Assembly (NCBI GenBank): GCA_910579395.1
Contig: CAJTUC010000004.1
Coordinates: 124,001 to 188,000 of the forward strand
Reading direction: 5' to 3'
DNA from: an uncultured Lachnospiraceae bacterium
GTDB taxonomy: Bacteria; Bacillota; Clostridia; Lachnospirales; Lachnospiraceae
DNA: 64,000 nucleotides
Made by a program: the position numbers and the translations under genes. The first letter of the stretch is position 1. Every line of letters starts with the position of its first letter. Below the pieces are notes generated by a model, which was not told where the DNA came from, did no database searches, and saw only the letters and a program-made list of their open reading frames with translations. This document shows, in pieces, positions 42,247 through 51,832 of the stretch.

Positions 42247-44482
42247 CAGCCTTCTCCATACGGTCCTTCGTTCCAGTACATACCGCGATTCCTTCAGCAG
42301 CCAGCCATACTGCGCCGGGCATGATCTGCACGATCGTTCTCCTCGCGGAATCGCCATAACCGAGATGAATCAAAAAACCATCCCGGAATAAGACCATTGC
42401 AAAGATCAGAATGAGATATCCGAAAATGCTGACAAAGGCAAATTTATTGATCCTTTCTTTCGCCATTGCCAGAACCGGTATGAGTATGATCAGGAATATC
42501 CAGAACGCCGCCGCATTCGTTTCATTATCAGCGCTGTTCGAGAAATGTGCCAGATAGATTGAAATCATCCTGCTCGCCATATCTCTTTGCAGAAATACCG
42601 CCGCAAATACCAGGCCGGAACACAGCACAAATACCGCCAGTTCAAAATAATATTTTCGCACAAAGTCCATGAACTTTCCTTTGACGTTCATGAGCAGAGA
42701 GACCGCACTCATCGCCGCCACTCCCAGAATGCAGATGATTCCTTTGGCGGGAGTCCAGAAATAAATGTCTCCCTCATTTCCAACAAAGATAAACTGTGCA
42801 ATGTGCCAGACGGCCGCTATGCACGCGGTTATGATATTTACATTTCTGACCTGCGAAGATATCCTGGTAAAAATCAGCGCCGTTGTCAGAATCAAAACGA
42901 CATATATCGTTCCCTCGACTCTCGTGAGCAGAATCATACTGCCCGATATGACTGCCGCATATCCCCAGAAGGGGATATCAATCTGTTCTTTTAATACAAT
43001 GAACATGACCAGCATTGCCGTATATACCGCCACCGGGCCATGCGCCATCACATAAAAACAACTCAGCAGATAATCGCCATTCGTTAATAATAAGAGTACA
43101 CCCAGAAGCAGCGTCAGCATCGCCGCCGTATTGACCCTTTTATAGTCTGCATAATATAATCCAGCACCCATCATGCCGATTCCGCTGATTGCCATCAACG
43201 GATAAAAAGCATACAAAAGGTCACATTTGACCATATACCCTAAAGACAGAACCACCGGCTCCAACATTCCATAAGGAGCCGCCTCCGCCAGAATATCTTT
43301 CAAAGTTCCATATTTCGCCAGCCTGTATGCCAGACCTACTTTGTCATAGGAATCGCTTGACGTATGGCATATCTTTGAACAGACAAAAAATACAATCACA
43401 GCCAGCGCCGCCATCATAAAATATGCTGCCCTGATCCAATCTATCTTTTGATATTCTGCCCTGAAACGAAAACTCACTGCCGCCAGCGTAAGAACGCTCA
43501 GGCCGCCCATGGTATAAAGATTACAGGGAATTCCCACGAGAATGAGAACCGTTCCGAAAACACACCACATCGCTGCCCCTACCGGCATACTCATGAACAT
43601 GGCCAGCTCCAGGTATTTTCCTCCCCAAAAGGGCAGTGTAATTCCCGCCCCAATGATGAACAACAGCAGCATGCACAAAATCTGTTTACAATTTTTATGT
43701 GGAGCCGCTTCCGCTATCTCTCCAAGTGCACTGTAAGAAATCGACACTGCATCCTGTTCTTCACCGGAGCTTTCATATACGGATACAGTCTGCCGCTTCG
43801 CTTCCTCGCTGTCCGCATGTTCATTGTCGAAAAGCATTTCCTCAGAACAGCATATGTATTGACCGTCATATTTGACGAGGTATATATTTTCAGTATTTTC
43901 CCAGTAAGCATCTATAACATATGTGCAATTTTCATCAGTAAATGCCGGAAATCCGGATATTTCGTCATAAATGTCCCTCGTTATTTCCGCTTTATTTCCA
44001 TATTCGACCCGTTCCGGCGGTATGGCTTCCCGAAAAACATAAGCGCTCTTAAAATCTGCTGCATTCTCGGCTATCATCAGGTTTTTATCCGCCAGATAGT
44101 ATTCCACGAACACCCATCTTACCATATCAGACGAACTGTTTTGTGCAAGATATACGCCCGTTACATTTTCCTTTGGCCGCAGTTCGGCCCTTATATCGGA
44201 ATGCCCCTGAAACAATAACAAAACGCCAAGAAAAAACGCGGTCAGAATACTGACATAAATACACACATTTTTTCTGGCCGCATAATTTTGCCTTACAAAC
44301 ATTGTGACGACGAAAAATATCCCGCCGGCCAGAAGCACTCCGAAAATGGAAAAATGATAAAAAACCCTGTCATATATCGCCCTTGTCGGATTGGAGATAT
44401 GTTCACATGCGAACGCAAAACATATACATCCTGCTAAAACGACTGCCAAAAAAATCCCCAGCCGACACAACCGTTTTTTCAT
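42224..44482 (-). CDS. Large polytopic membrane protein, probably a glycan polymerase or GT-C enzyme
   Basis: The 752-residue protein has many hydrophobic segments along its length. After two N-terminal helices, a ~150-residue extracellular stretch (residues ~95-265, with conserved-looking DAYWENTENIYLVKYDGQ) is followed by about 12 more helices. This architecture fits GT-C glycosyltransferases or O-antigen-like polymerases; I see no decisive motif. ATG 44482 follows GATGGAGG. It is between DUF1858 and the methyltransferase in the glycan operon. Confidence 0.7.
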   Translation of the reverse strand: MKKRLCRLGIFLAVVLAGCICFAFACEHISNPTRAIYDRVFYHFSIFGVLLAGGIFFVVTMFVRQNYAARKNVCIYVSILTAFFLGVLLLFQGHSDIRAELRPKENVTGVYLAQNSSSDMVRWVFVEYYLADKNLMIAENAADFKSAYVFREAIPPERVEYGNKAEITRDIYDEISGFPAFTDENCTYVIDAYWENTENIYLVKYDGQYICCSEEMLFDNEHADSEEAKRQTVSVYESSGEEQDAVSISYSALGEIAEAAPHKNCKQILCMLLLFIIGAGITLPFWGGKYLELAMFMSMPVGAAMWCVFGTVLILVGIPCNLYTMGGLSVLTLAAVSFRFRAEYQKIDWIRAAYFMMAALAVIVFFVCSKICHTSSDSYDKVGLAYRLAKYGTLKDILAEAAPYGMLEPVVLSLGYMVKCDLLYAFYPLMAISGIGMMGAGLYYADYKRVNTAAMLTLLLGVLLLLTNGDYLLSCFYVMAHGPVAVYTAMLVMFIVLKEQIDIPFWGYAAVISGSMILLTRVEGTIYVVLILTTALIFTRISSQVRNVNIITACIAAVWHIAQFIFVGNEGDIYFWTPAKGIICILGVAAMSAVSLLMNVKGKFMDFVRKYYFELAVFVLCSGLVFAAVFLQRDMASRMISIYLAHFSNSADNETNAAAFWIFLIILIPVLAMAKERINKFAFVSIFGYLILIFAMVLFRDGFLIHLGYGDSARRTIVQIMPGAVWLAAEGIAVCTGTKDRMEKADEEKGNM

Positions 44483-44526
44483 GAAAATGTTCCTCCATCA
44501 ACCGGAATGCTTCTCCGATTCCGCAA

Positions 44527-44718
44527 TTACAATGCTGCAATCTGTGCCATCAAGTCATCGATATTCATGCCATGCACCATAGCCGCTTCTTCCAGAGATT
44601 CTCCCTGTGCGGAAGGACATCCGAGACAATGCATTCCCGCATTCATCAGGATTGGTGCCACATCCGGATTCGTTCTTAAAATTTCACCGATCGTCATATC
44701 CTTTGTAATTTCTGCCAT
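44527..44718 (-). CDS. DUF1858 small protein
   Basis: The 63-residue protein has EITKDMTIGEILRTNPDVAP, ILMNAGMHCLGCPSAQGESL and a helical C-terminus. The HCxGC motif pair of Cys is the DUF1858 hallmark, found alone or fused to hybrid-cluster or redox proteins. Its exact role is unknown; it may be a redox-active or metal-binding adaptor. ATG follows TCGGAGG. Its presence in a glycan operon is unusual. Confidence 0.85.
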   Translation of the reverse strand: MAEITKDMTIGEILRTNPDVAPILMNAGMHCLGCPSAQGESLEEAAMVHGMNIDDLMAQIAAL

Positions 44719-44839
44719 GATTCATACCTCCGATTTTTCTTTGATTTCTTTATCCATCACACAGTATCAGTTTTACCCGCTGTGCCCGTTTTATGCTTAT
44801 ACAGTATAAGCTGAAAACAGAATTACTGCAAGTCCTGTT

Positions 44840-45073
44840 TTACCTTACAAAACTTCTATGAACTTTTTCCCTTATGAACCGCCCCGCAAAACACACATAG
44901 ACTATCGCTGTTACGCTGAGCAGCGAAATCATTTCCGCAACCCGCCAAATACCCGGCGAATACTCCGGAACCCTTATGGATTTATCAGCATATTCTCCGC
45001 CTTCCGGAATATATTCTCCGCCACAGCTTAAAACAATAAGACATTCTATTATGAGCAATACTGCCCACATCAT
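44840..45073 (-). CDS. Small hypothetical two-helix membrane protein
   Basis: A 77-residue frame with a hydrophobic N-terminus (AVLLIIECLIVLSCGG) and a second helix (VAEMISLLSVTAIVYVCFAGRF). The only ribosome site is AGGAG about 21 bases upstream of ATGATG, which is too far for comfort. It lies downstream of the broken membrane-protein gene and may be a remnant or a real small subunit. Evidence is weak. Confidence 0.35.
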   Translation of the reverse strand: MMWAVLLIIECLIVLSCGGEYIPEGGEYADKSIRVPEYSPGIWRVAEMISLLSVTAIVYVCFAGRFIREKVHRSFVR

Positions 45074-45137
45074 TCTTTATATACAATTTGATATCTCCTA
45101 ACCTTTCACGTCTACTGTCCTGAAAAACAGTATCCGG

Positions 45138-46446
45138 TCAGGTCTTTTTATCACAGACCAGATTCTCCAGATAAATGCAAAGACTCAGCAGTGAAAAGCT
45201 TGAGATAGCGAATTCCTTATAAGTAAACCAATAATGGCCGTATGAATGGCCCGCCGTTACAAACAACCAACCGACAGGCAGGAGCGCAACAGCAGCAAAC
45301 AGAACGATTATGCCGATTTTCTGACGTATGATGTGCAGCGTAAGCTCCCGCATCCGGAAGAGCAAAAATACCCCCCCCCGATAAAAATACGACCAAAAAC
45401 GGCCACTTCAATAATACGCTTATATTTTTCATGACCGCATCAAAACGGCTGTATTCCGTTCCCTGCAGACTTCCCGTGGATGCGCGGACTAAAATCTGGT
45501 TCAACGCATCCTTAAACAGATTTCCTTTTGTAAGAATACTGCCAACAAGCCATTTACCGCTCCACATACCGCCATAGCCGCCTCCCCAGAGCGCCATCTT
45601 CCGAAAAATCGGTCTTACGCCTGCAGCATTCAGCTTTTCTCCGTTCACAACCATATATAGAACGAGCAGAATTCCAAAAGATGCAAGCGGATAAGTAAGA
45701 AAGTCGAAATAAGCCGTTAAGATACCCGCCAGGAAAAATAAATGGCCGACTCTGCTTTCCGTCGCTTTTCCCTGCCGGACAAGCCGCAGAAACCAAATTG
45801 CGGAGAACAAAATAATATAATAAACGGAAGAAAACTGTAACGACAATGCCGCCGTCAGCGGATTAATCAAAAATATCGTAACCAGAAACGCCGGCGCATA
45901 CTGCTCCATATGAATCTGATGCAGTTGTTTTATAATAAAAAACAGCAAAATATTCTACAGGAAAAAATTCAGGACCCTGATATCCGAATAATCAAAAAAC
46001 AGAAGCAGAAGCTTCAAAGGAACCAGATATCCGTGCCAGTAACGTCCGTACGGTATCTGAAAATATTCATACGCGGAGACTTCATTTGCATAGTTCGTCA
46101 GTGCCAGTTCCGGTGAAAGCTGAGCGGAGTCAGGATGGTAGTTATTTACCGCTTTATCCATCGTCCCTTCCGGGCCGTCATATATGGCCGCACCGAGCAT
46201 AATACTGTCGGTGTAATTATCCAGCTGCATATATTTATAGCCGCTTACCATCTGCGGATAAATACCTTCATAATTAAAAATCTCACTGGATCTCGCCACA
46301 TTCGCCTTCATGTCTTCAACCGGCAGCGCATAGACGGCAAAAAGCAGCATCAGACCGGCCAGAATGCTGATACCCAATACGCCTGCATATTTTGTAAAAG
46401 AACATACTTTCGCCCCACACAACTTAAACCGCTTTATCTTTTTCAT
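45138..46446 (-). pseudogene. Polytopic membrane protein broken by an amber codon and a G9 frameshift
   Basis: Reading leftward from ATG 46446, the frame runs 163 codons (one helix, then a ~80-residue extracellular part) to TAG at 45955-45957, then continues in the same frame (LLFFIIKQLH...) for ~190 codons through several helices to a run of nine G (plus C9 at 45371-45379). There the frame shifts; the continuation LLFRMRELTLHII lies in the next frame and ends at 45138. With eight G and the amber read as sense, the protein would be 435 residues of GT-C/polymerase-like topology. The ATG overlaps the FkbH gene by 23 bases. Could be a decayed gene, a phase-variable one, or contain sequence errors. 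Confidence 0.75.
45371..45379 (-). repeat. Homopolymer G9 (plus strand C9) inside a membrane-protein gene
   Basis: Nine identical bases in the coding frame. Eight or eleven would rejoin the upstream and downstream reading frames; nine does not. The only comparable tract noticed in the window is at 48550-48558. Confidence 0.9.
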
Positions 46447-48232
46447 TGACTCTGATCACCTTATTCTTCTTCTCATACTGCTCCGGAATGACAAATTCCC
46501 ATTCGGTATTCCCTTCGGCATCTTCTCTGATTTTCGTAAAGCCCTGCAGCTCATAAAAATCTTTCACCATTCCGTTTTTGGCCGTCGGATAATAATAGCC
46601 TTTTAAACGACAGATTCCTTTTTCCCGGCATCTTGAAACCAACTCATCCATCATGGCAAACTCCATATCTCTTTTCAGAACACGACAGCTCATAAGCCAT
46701 AAATCGATATGGAATGATTCACCATCTTCCGCATCCTTGTGCCCGAATACGACGGAAACCACACCGTTATCGCCAAATTTATCATTTAGTTTTCCATATA
46801 ATGTGATATAGGACGGGTCATTGGCAAACCCTTCAATTTCTGTCTGAGAACATCGTTTCGTCGTCAGATTGAACTGATTGCTCTTATTGGTCAGCTGAGC
46901 GATACGCGCCATATAGACCGGCTCAAACGGCTTTATCTGTGCATCCATATCCAGAGACAGCAGATAGTCCGCATAGTTCGTATAACCCGCTTCCTGTTTT
47001 CTGCGCTCCACATTCGCCTTATACATATCGTTCCGCTGCAGATCATCGGCAGAAAGGCTTGTCACTTCAAAATACCCCGCTCTGTCGAGTGTCGTGATGA
47101 ACTTAACGATATCCTCGATTTCCGGCACCTTTACGTCAGGTATCTGGGATTCTACAATATGGCGTTCCGCCGGATTATCATCGACGAAAACAAGGCTGTC
47201 CGTGCCAATATTCAGTTCCTGCGCAATTTCTATGATATTCTGATCTTTATTCGCCCAATTCGCTTTTATCACAAGAAAATCTTCCGGTTTCAGAACGCTG
47301 TCCGGACGTTTCAGACCTGCCAGCGCATTTTCTTCGTCATTTTTGGAATCGACCGTCAAAAGAATGCCCAGTTCCTTATGCGCCTTCAAATATTCCTGAA
47401 ATTCACTGTACAACTGCCCCATGGAAGTTTCCTGACCAATTTCGATATTGTCCGCACCGTCATCCCCTACGACGCCGCCCCATAACGTATTATCCAGGTC
47501 CAGCACGAACGCCTTCTGATTCTTTCCGTAAACGGACTTGATGATATTGGCCAGATTATAGGCAAGCTCCGGTATTGCCTGTACTGCACAGGCATATTTA
47601 TACATATGCCAGTAAAACGGGTCGGCCCATTTCTGAACGCCGTAACAGGAAGCCATGTAATTGATATCATTGATATAAAAGTTTTTATGCGTTCTCGCAT
47701 ATGCCGCAAATTTCTCATTCAACCGGTTAATAAAATTGAGGCGTCCATGCGGCTCTGCAAAATCAGCGTTCCCCAAAAGACGGTAATAGGGCGGTTCGAA
47801 ATTATTCTGAATGACCGGGCACTGATAAGCATCCGCAATTTTATTCCACATCTGTTCAAAGGGAGCGTACACCGTTTCCACCAGTTCCGCAATCTGTTCT
47901 TCCGAATCCCTTATCCCCGGAAAATCTTTAATATTCCTGGAACTCGTATGAATAAAAATGATATCCGGCTCAAACGCTGTAAGCTCCGGATTATCGAACA
48001 TCACATCCTGCCAGTACTGGTTATATTCCGATTCATAGAAAACCGGCTCGATTCCGGCATTTAACAGAAACAATTCCAGTATTTCCTTCAGATCATGCGT
48101 TGTCGAACCTCCCAGAACCGCTATGCGCTTACTGATCCGGCGCTGTCCTTCCTGCCCGAGAAGGCTCTTTTTGATCGACCTTCTTTTTTTTAAAATATAT
48201 TCCGCCTGAAAAGGATATTCCAATTCTTTCAC
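46424..48232 (-). CDS. FkbH-like HAD-IIIC protein
   Basis: The 602-residue protein has an N-terminal ~230-residue SGNH-like region (AVLGGSTTHDLKEILELFL, IIFIHTSSRN), the HAD-IIIC motif FVLDLDNTLWGGVVGDDG near residue 247, VDSKNDEENA, VFVDDNPAERHIV, and a C-terminal GNAT-like acyltransferase domain (FHIDLWLMSCRVLKRDMEFAMMD). FkbH proteins make glyceryl- or acyl-ACP-type donors in polyketide and surface-glycan pathways. As first gene of the operon it would supply an acyl or glyceryl decoration. The start is GTG 48232 after GATGGGAG. Confidence 0.9.
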   Translation of the reverse strand: MKELEYPFQAEYILKKRRSIKKSLLGQEGQRRISKRIAVLGGSTTHDLKEILELFLLNAGIEPVFYESEYNQYWQDVMFDNPELTAFEPDIIFIHTSSRNIKDFPGIRDSEEQIAELVETVYAPFEQMWNKIADAYQCPVIQNNFEPPYYRLLGNADFAEPHGRLNFINRLNEKFAAYARTHKNFYINDINYMASCYGVQKWADPFYWHMYKYACAVQAIPELAYNLANIIKSVYGKNQKAFVLDLDNTLWGGVVGDDGADNIEIGQETSMGQLYSEFQEYLKAHKELGILLTVDSKNDEENALAGLKRPDSVLKPEDFLVIKANWANKDQNIIEIAQELNIGTDSLVFVDDNPAERHIVESQIPDVKVPEIEDIVKFITTLDRAGYFEVTSLSADDLQRNDMYKANVERRKQEAGYTNYADYLLSLDMDAQIKPFEPVYMARIAQLTNKSNQFNLTTKRCSQTEIEGFANDPSYITLYGKLNDKFGDNGVVSVVFGHKDAEDGESFHIDLWLMSCRVLKRDMEFAMMDELVSRCREKGICRLKGYYYPTAKNGMVKDFYELQGFTKIREDAEGNTEWEFVIPEQYEKKNKVIRVNEKDKAV

Positions 48233-48384
48233 AGATCTTCTCCCATCTCAAATTTCTTGTAAGGCTTGTCCTATAAAGCCTTCTGTTCATAAAGTTATTT
48301 TATTTTATCATAATATTCAAATTCTGTAAAACTAACATAGATTTTACAGAAAAGACTTTAGAAAATATATTTGGTGCAAAGAAA

Positions 48385-48413
48385 TTGTATCAAAAACAAT
48401 TTTATGCTATAAT
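48385..48413 (+). promoter_or_regulatory. Promoter of the secreted-protein gene
   Basis: TTGTAT (48385-48390) and a perfect TATAAT (48408-48413) are separated by 17 bases, 46 bases upstream of the ATG. AAAAAGGAG (48440-48448) is the ribosome site. Confidence 0.7.
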
Positions 48414-48458
48414 AAAGTGTCAAAAACCACACTCACAACGAAAAAGGAGACTTATTAA

Positions 48459-49296
48459 ATGAGAAAAACAAAAAAATTTCTTGCATTGGCTCTTGCAACA
48501 GGGCTGATGTTATCTAGTATGACCGTATTTGCGGAAGAAGAAAATAATACCCCCCCCCGAATCTGAAGTAGAAGTAGAAGAAACTGTTGGACCGAAAACA
48601 TCATCGTATAGCGGTGGAACCGTTATGACCAGCCCCAGTGGCATTAAGCAGTTTGAAGGCTCCAAGCCTGGCGCTGATGATGATGTTGCAGAGGGAGACT
48701 TCTGGTATGACGGCCAAAGCATGAAGCAGTGGAATGGCTCCGCATGGGTTGATACCGCAAGCGGCAGTTCTTCTTCCAGTTCTAGTTCTCAGAAACGTGA
48801 AGAGGACAAAGTTGCTGCAGCGCTTGCCAGAGAAGGGGCATTGCTTCTGTCAGAAGCAATCGCAGAAGGATTCGTAAATGGCGCAGAGATGCAGTATGCA
48901 CAGGATGCCAGCAAGTCTGCGGGCGAGTATTATAACAATGCAGTTGTAACAACACCGGGCATCGAGAATGCAACACCTGTCGCACAGGGTGGCAAACTGG
49001 TAATTGACGGCAAAGTTACAAACGCAACCGCAACCATCTCCAAAGTATCTGTTGCTTTCGTGGATTCAGCAAAGTCCGCAACGGACGGAACAGTTCTAAA
49101 CGTTGTAAACGTTCAGTTCCCTTCTGTTGAAGCAACCATCAATTTCTATATGCCCGGCATAGCAGATGGCGCATCTGTTGAGGCCCTGCAGTATACAGAC
49201 GGTGCATGGGCAAATGTCGAGGTGGCTGAGGTGAGAGCAGATCATGTAACGCTGAACCTGAAAGGCAACGGAGTCGTAGCATTTATTGCAAAATAA
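48459..49296 (+). pseudogene. Secreted protein out of frame at a C9 tract (possible phase-variable gene)
   Basis: ATG 48459 with AAAAAGGAG upstream encodes a clear signal peptide (KTKKFLALALATGLMLSSMTVFA) and then EEENNT before nine C (48550-48558). With nine C the frame ends at TGA (48564-48566). With eight or eleven C it joins a 240-codon frame that starts ESEVEVEETVGPKTS and ends at 49296, giving a 278-residue exported protein. That part has a WYDGQSMKQWNGSAWVD motif, a poly-Ser stretch near residue 105, and a beta-rich C-terminal domain (GKLVIDGKVTNATATI). No LPXTG anchor is seen. I do not recognise the family. Strong promoter, ribosome site and terminator argue the gene is in use. Confidence 0.8.
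48550..48558 (+). repeat. Homopolymer C9 just after a signal peptide
   Basis: Nine C directly behind the signal-peptide codons; 8 or 11 would restore the full-length secreted protein. The frame is off in the sequenced state. Confidence 0.9.
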
Positions 49297-49383
49297 ACGA
49301 TTAGTTATATAGCATAATCAAAAGTGTTGAACAAATAAATGAGTGTGGGAAATGATCGCTTTGAATCAAATCAGGCATAATAA

Positions 49384-49423
49384 AGGGAACTGCTGTATTA
49401 AATCTGTACACAGTTCCTTTTTT
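49384..49423 (+). terminator. Intrinsic terminator of the secreted-protein gene
   Basis: GGGAACTG/CAGTTCC stem with a loop of about 18 bases and a TTTTTT tail, about 90 bases after the stop codon. Confidence 0.85.
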
Positions 49424-49520
49424 ACAGGAAATAATCTGCCATTATCTTTACACCGTACAAATTTCACAAAAATTTACAGAAATATTTATATTTTGTATGC
49501 AAAAAAGTACACTCGCCGAC

Positions 49521-49550
49521 TTGACGTAACTTCCGTTCTTAACATATAAT
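49521..49550 (+). promoter_or_regulatory. Promoter of the pfl operon
   Basis: TTGACG (49521-49526) and a perfect TATAAT (49545-49550) are 18 bases apart. A TTTACAGAAATATT/ TTTTCAGGCATA-like AT-rich stretch flanks it. A ~90-base leader follows. Confidence 0.75.
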
Positions 49551-49644
49551 AACTTTACAGGATAAGCATATTTTCAGGCATATTTCCCCATATAATATGC
49601 TGAATATATCAATCAAAATAATTAAAATAGGAGGCTATTTCAAA

Positions 49645-51684
49645 ATGAGACCAGAATGGAAAGATTTTGTAGGCGGCAAATGGGAAAATGAAGTAAATGT
49701 ACGCGACTTCATTCAGAAAAACTATCACCTCTACGAAGGCGACGAGTCCTTCTTAGCTGCTCCTACACAGAACACAAAAGATTTATGGGCACAGGTTCTT
49801 GATCTGCAGAAACAGGAACGTGAAGCAGGCGGCGTACTTGATATGGATACGAAAGTTATCTCTACCATTACTTCACATGGTCCTGGATATCTGGACAAGA
49901 GCAAAGAAAAAATCGTTGGTTTCCAGACAGACAAACCTTTCAAACGTTCCTTACAGCCTTACGGCGGTATCAGAATGGCTGAGAAAGCTTGCTCCGATAA
50001 CGGATATGAAGTTGATCCTGAGATCAGCGAGTTCTTCTCAACACACAGAAAGACACATAATGCAGGCTGCTTTGATGCTTACAATGCTGAAATGAGAGCA
50101 TGCCGTTCTTCTCATATTATCACAGGTCTTCCGGATGCGTATGGACGTGGACGTATCATCGGCGATTACAGACGTGTTGCTCTGTATGGTATCGATTACC
50201 TGATTGAAGACAAACAGGCTCAGAAAGATTCTACAGGCCGTGTTATGACAGATGACATTATCCGTCTTCGTGAAGAACTCTCCGAGCAGATGGTAGCTCT
50301 GAAGCTGATGAAAGAAATGGCTGCTTCTTATGGCTGTGACATTTCCAAACCTGCTACCAACGTACAGGAAGCAATTCAGGCAACTTACTTCGGTTATCTG
50401 TGTGCCGTAAAAGAGCAGAACGGTGCTGCTATGTCTCTTGGACGTACTTCTACATTCCTTGACTGCTATGCAGAAAGAGACTTGGCTAACGGAACCTTTA
50501 CAGAAGAAGAAATTCAGGAATTCGTTGACCACTTCATTATGAAGCTGCGTCTGATCAAATTCGCGCGTACACCTGAATACAACCAGATTTTCGCAGGCGA
50601 TCCGGTATGGGTAACAGAATCCCTCGGCGGTGTTGGTGTTGACGGACGTCCGTTAGTAAGCAAGATGAGCTTCCGTTATCTGCACACATTAACGAACTTA
50701 GGACCTTCTCCGGAGCCGAACTTAACAGTTCTCTGGTCTACAAGACTTCCTGAGAACTGGAAGAAATACTGTGCGAAGATGTCCATCCAGACTTCTTCCA
50801 TCCAGTATGAGAACGACGACCTGATGAGAGTAACACATGGTGATGACTACGGTATCGCTTGCTGCGTATCTTCCATGGTTATCGGTAAAGAAATGCAGTT
50901 CTTCGGCGCTCGTGCAAACCTTGCAAAATGTCTGCTTTATGCGTTGAACGGCGGTGTTGACGAAGTTACCAAGAAACAGGTTGGCCCGAAATATCGTCCT
51001 GTTGTAGGCGATGTTCTTGACTTTGATGATGTATACAGCAAATTCATGGATATGATGGAGTGGCAGGCAGATGTATATGTAAACACATTGAACATCATCC
51101 ACTACATGCACGACAAATACTGCTATGAAAGAGCAGAGATGGCTCTTCACGACAGAGACGTTAAGCGTTACTTCGCTACGGGTGTTGCTGGTCTGTCTAT
51201 CGTTGCTGACTCTTTATCAGCAATCAAATATGCCAAGGTTGAGCCGATCAGAGATGAAGACGGCATCATCGTTGACTTTAAGACAACAGGTGACTTCCCG
51301 AAATATGGTAATGATGATGATCGCGTTGACATGATTGCACAGGAAGTTGTTCATAGATTCATGACAGCAATCAGAAGACATCATACCTACCGCAATGGTA
51401 TTCCGACCACCTCTATCCTTACGATTACTTCTAACGTAACGTATGGTAAGGCTACCGGTAATACACCTGATGGACGTAGAAAAGGACAGCCGTTTGCACC
51501 TGGCGCTAACCCAATGCACGGACGTGATACTCATGGTGCAGTAGCTTCCCTGTCTTCCGTATCCAAACTTCCGTTCAAAGATGCACAGGATGGTATTTCC
51601 AATACATTTACCATTATCCCTGGCGCACTTGGAAAAGAAGATCAGGTATTTGCAGGAGATATTGAAGTAGATTTGAACAAATAA
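49645..51684 (+). CDS. pflB: Pyruvate formate-lyase body lacking the glycyl-radical domain
   Basis: The 679-residue barrel has the PFL features MRPEWKDFVGGKWENEVNVRDFI, the Cys406-Cys407 pair (YGIACCVSSM) that forms the thiyl radical and acyl-enzyme, NLTVLWSTRLPENWKKYC and TYGKATGNTPDGRRKGQPFAPGANPMHG. It stops after FTIIPGALGKEDQVF, where E. coli PFL (760 aa) continues with ~80 more residues including the radical Gly734. Those are encoded separately at 52070-52312; 679+80 equals the usual length. ATG 49645 follows TAGGAGG; earlier in-frame ATG at 49597 lacks support. It converts pyruvate and CoA to acetyl-CoA and formate. Base composition and codons look highly expressed. Confidence 0.96.
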   Translation: MRPEWKDFVGGKWENEVNVRDFIQKNYHLYEGDESFLAAPTQNTKDLWAQVLDLQKQEREAGGVLDMDTKVISTITSHGPGYLDKSKEKIVGFQTDKPFKRSLQPYGGIRMAEKACSDNGYEVDPEISEFFSTHRKTHNAGCFDAYNAEMRACRSSHIITGLPDAYGRGRIIGDYRRVALYGIDYLIEDKQAQKDSTGRVMTDDIIRLREELSEQMVALKLMKEMAASYGCDISKPATNVQEAIQATYFGYLCAVKEQNGAAMSLGRTSTFLDCYAERDLANGTFTEEEIQEFVDHFIMKLRLIKFARTPEYNQIFAGDPVWVTESLGGVGVDGRPLVSKMSFRYLHTLTNLGPSPEPNLTVLWSTRLPENWKKYCAKMSIQTSSIQYENDDLMRVTHGDDYGIACCVSSMVIGKEMQFFGARANLAKCLLYALNGGVDEVTKKQVGPKYRPVVGDVLDFDDVYSKFMDMMEWQADVYVNTLNIIHYMHDKYCYERAEMALHDRDVKRYFATGVAGLSIVADSLSAIKYAKVEPIRDEDGIIVDFKTTGDFPKYGNDDDRVDMIAQEVVHRFMTAIRRHHTYRNGIPTTSILTITSNVTYGKATGNTPDGRRKGQPFAPGANPMHGRDTHGAVASLSSVSKLPFKDAQDGISNTFTIIPGALGKEDQVFAGDIEVDLNK

Positions 51685-51686
51685 TA

Positions 51687-51790
51687 TGCCAAAGAGAAAT
51701 TCTAAGGCTGCTGGAAAACGCAGCCTAAGAATTTCTGCGATCTGCGAAACAGATCTTCTTTGGCAGAAAGAATCGCTGTAAGCGATTCTT
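51687..51790 (+). promoter_or_regulatory. Three-way-junction RNA between pflB and the 67-aa gene
   Basis: An outer stem TGCCAAAGA (51687-51695)/TCTTTGGCA (51757-51765) encloses a 16-bp arm (51696-51711 with 51720-51735, one mismatch) and a 6-bp GATCTG-CGAAA-CAGATC arm (51739-51755). A 10-bp hairpin AAGAATCGCT-GTA-AGCGATTCTT (51768-51790) follows. No T run is present, so it is not a standard terminator; it may be a processing or stabilising structure that sets subunit ratios. Confidence 0.8.
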
Positions 51791-51832
51791 CCGGGCAAAC
51801 TAAAACAAGCATATATCAATAAGGTGGATGTT

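Larger units (their letters stand above)
49297..49644. other. Intergenic region between secreted-protein gene and pflB
   Basis: 348 bases without a gene. It contains the terminator at 49384-49423 and the pfl promoter at 49521-49550, and the 5' leader ending with TAGGAGG (49628-49634). Confidence 0.7.

Noticed and set aside
43448..44218. 256-codon plus-strand frame inside the 752-aa membrane-protein gene
   Set aside because: Shadow of the opposite strand; no start signals.
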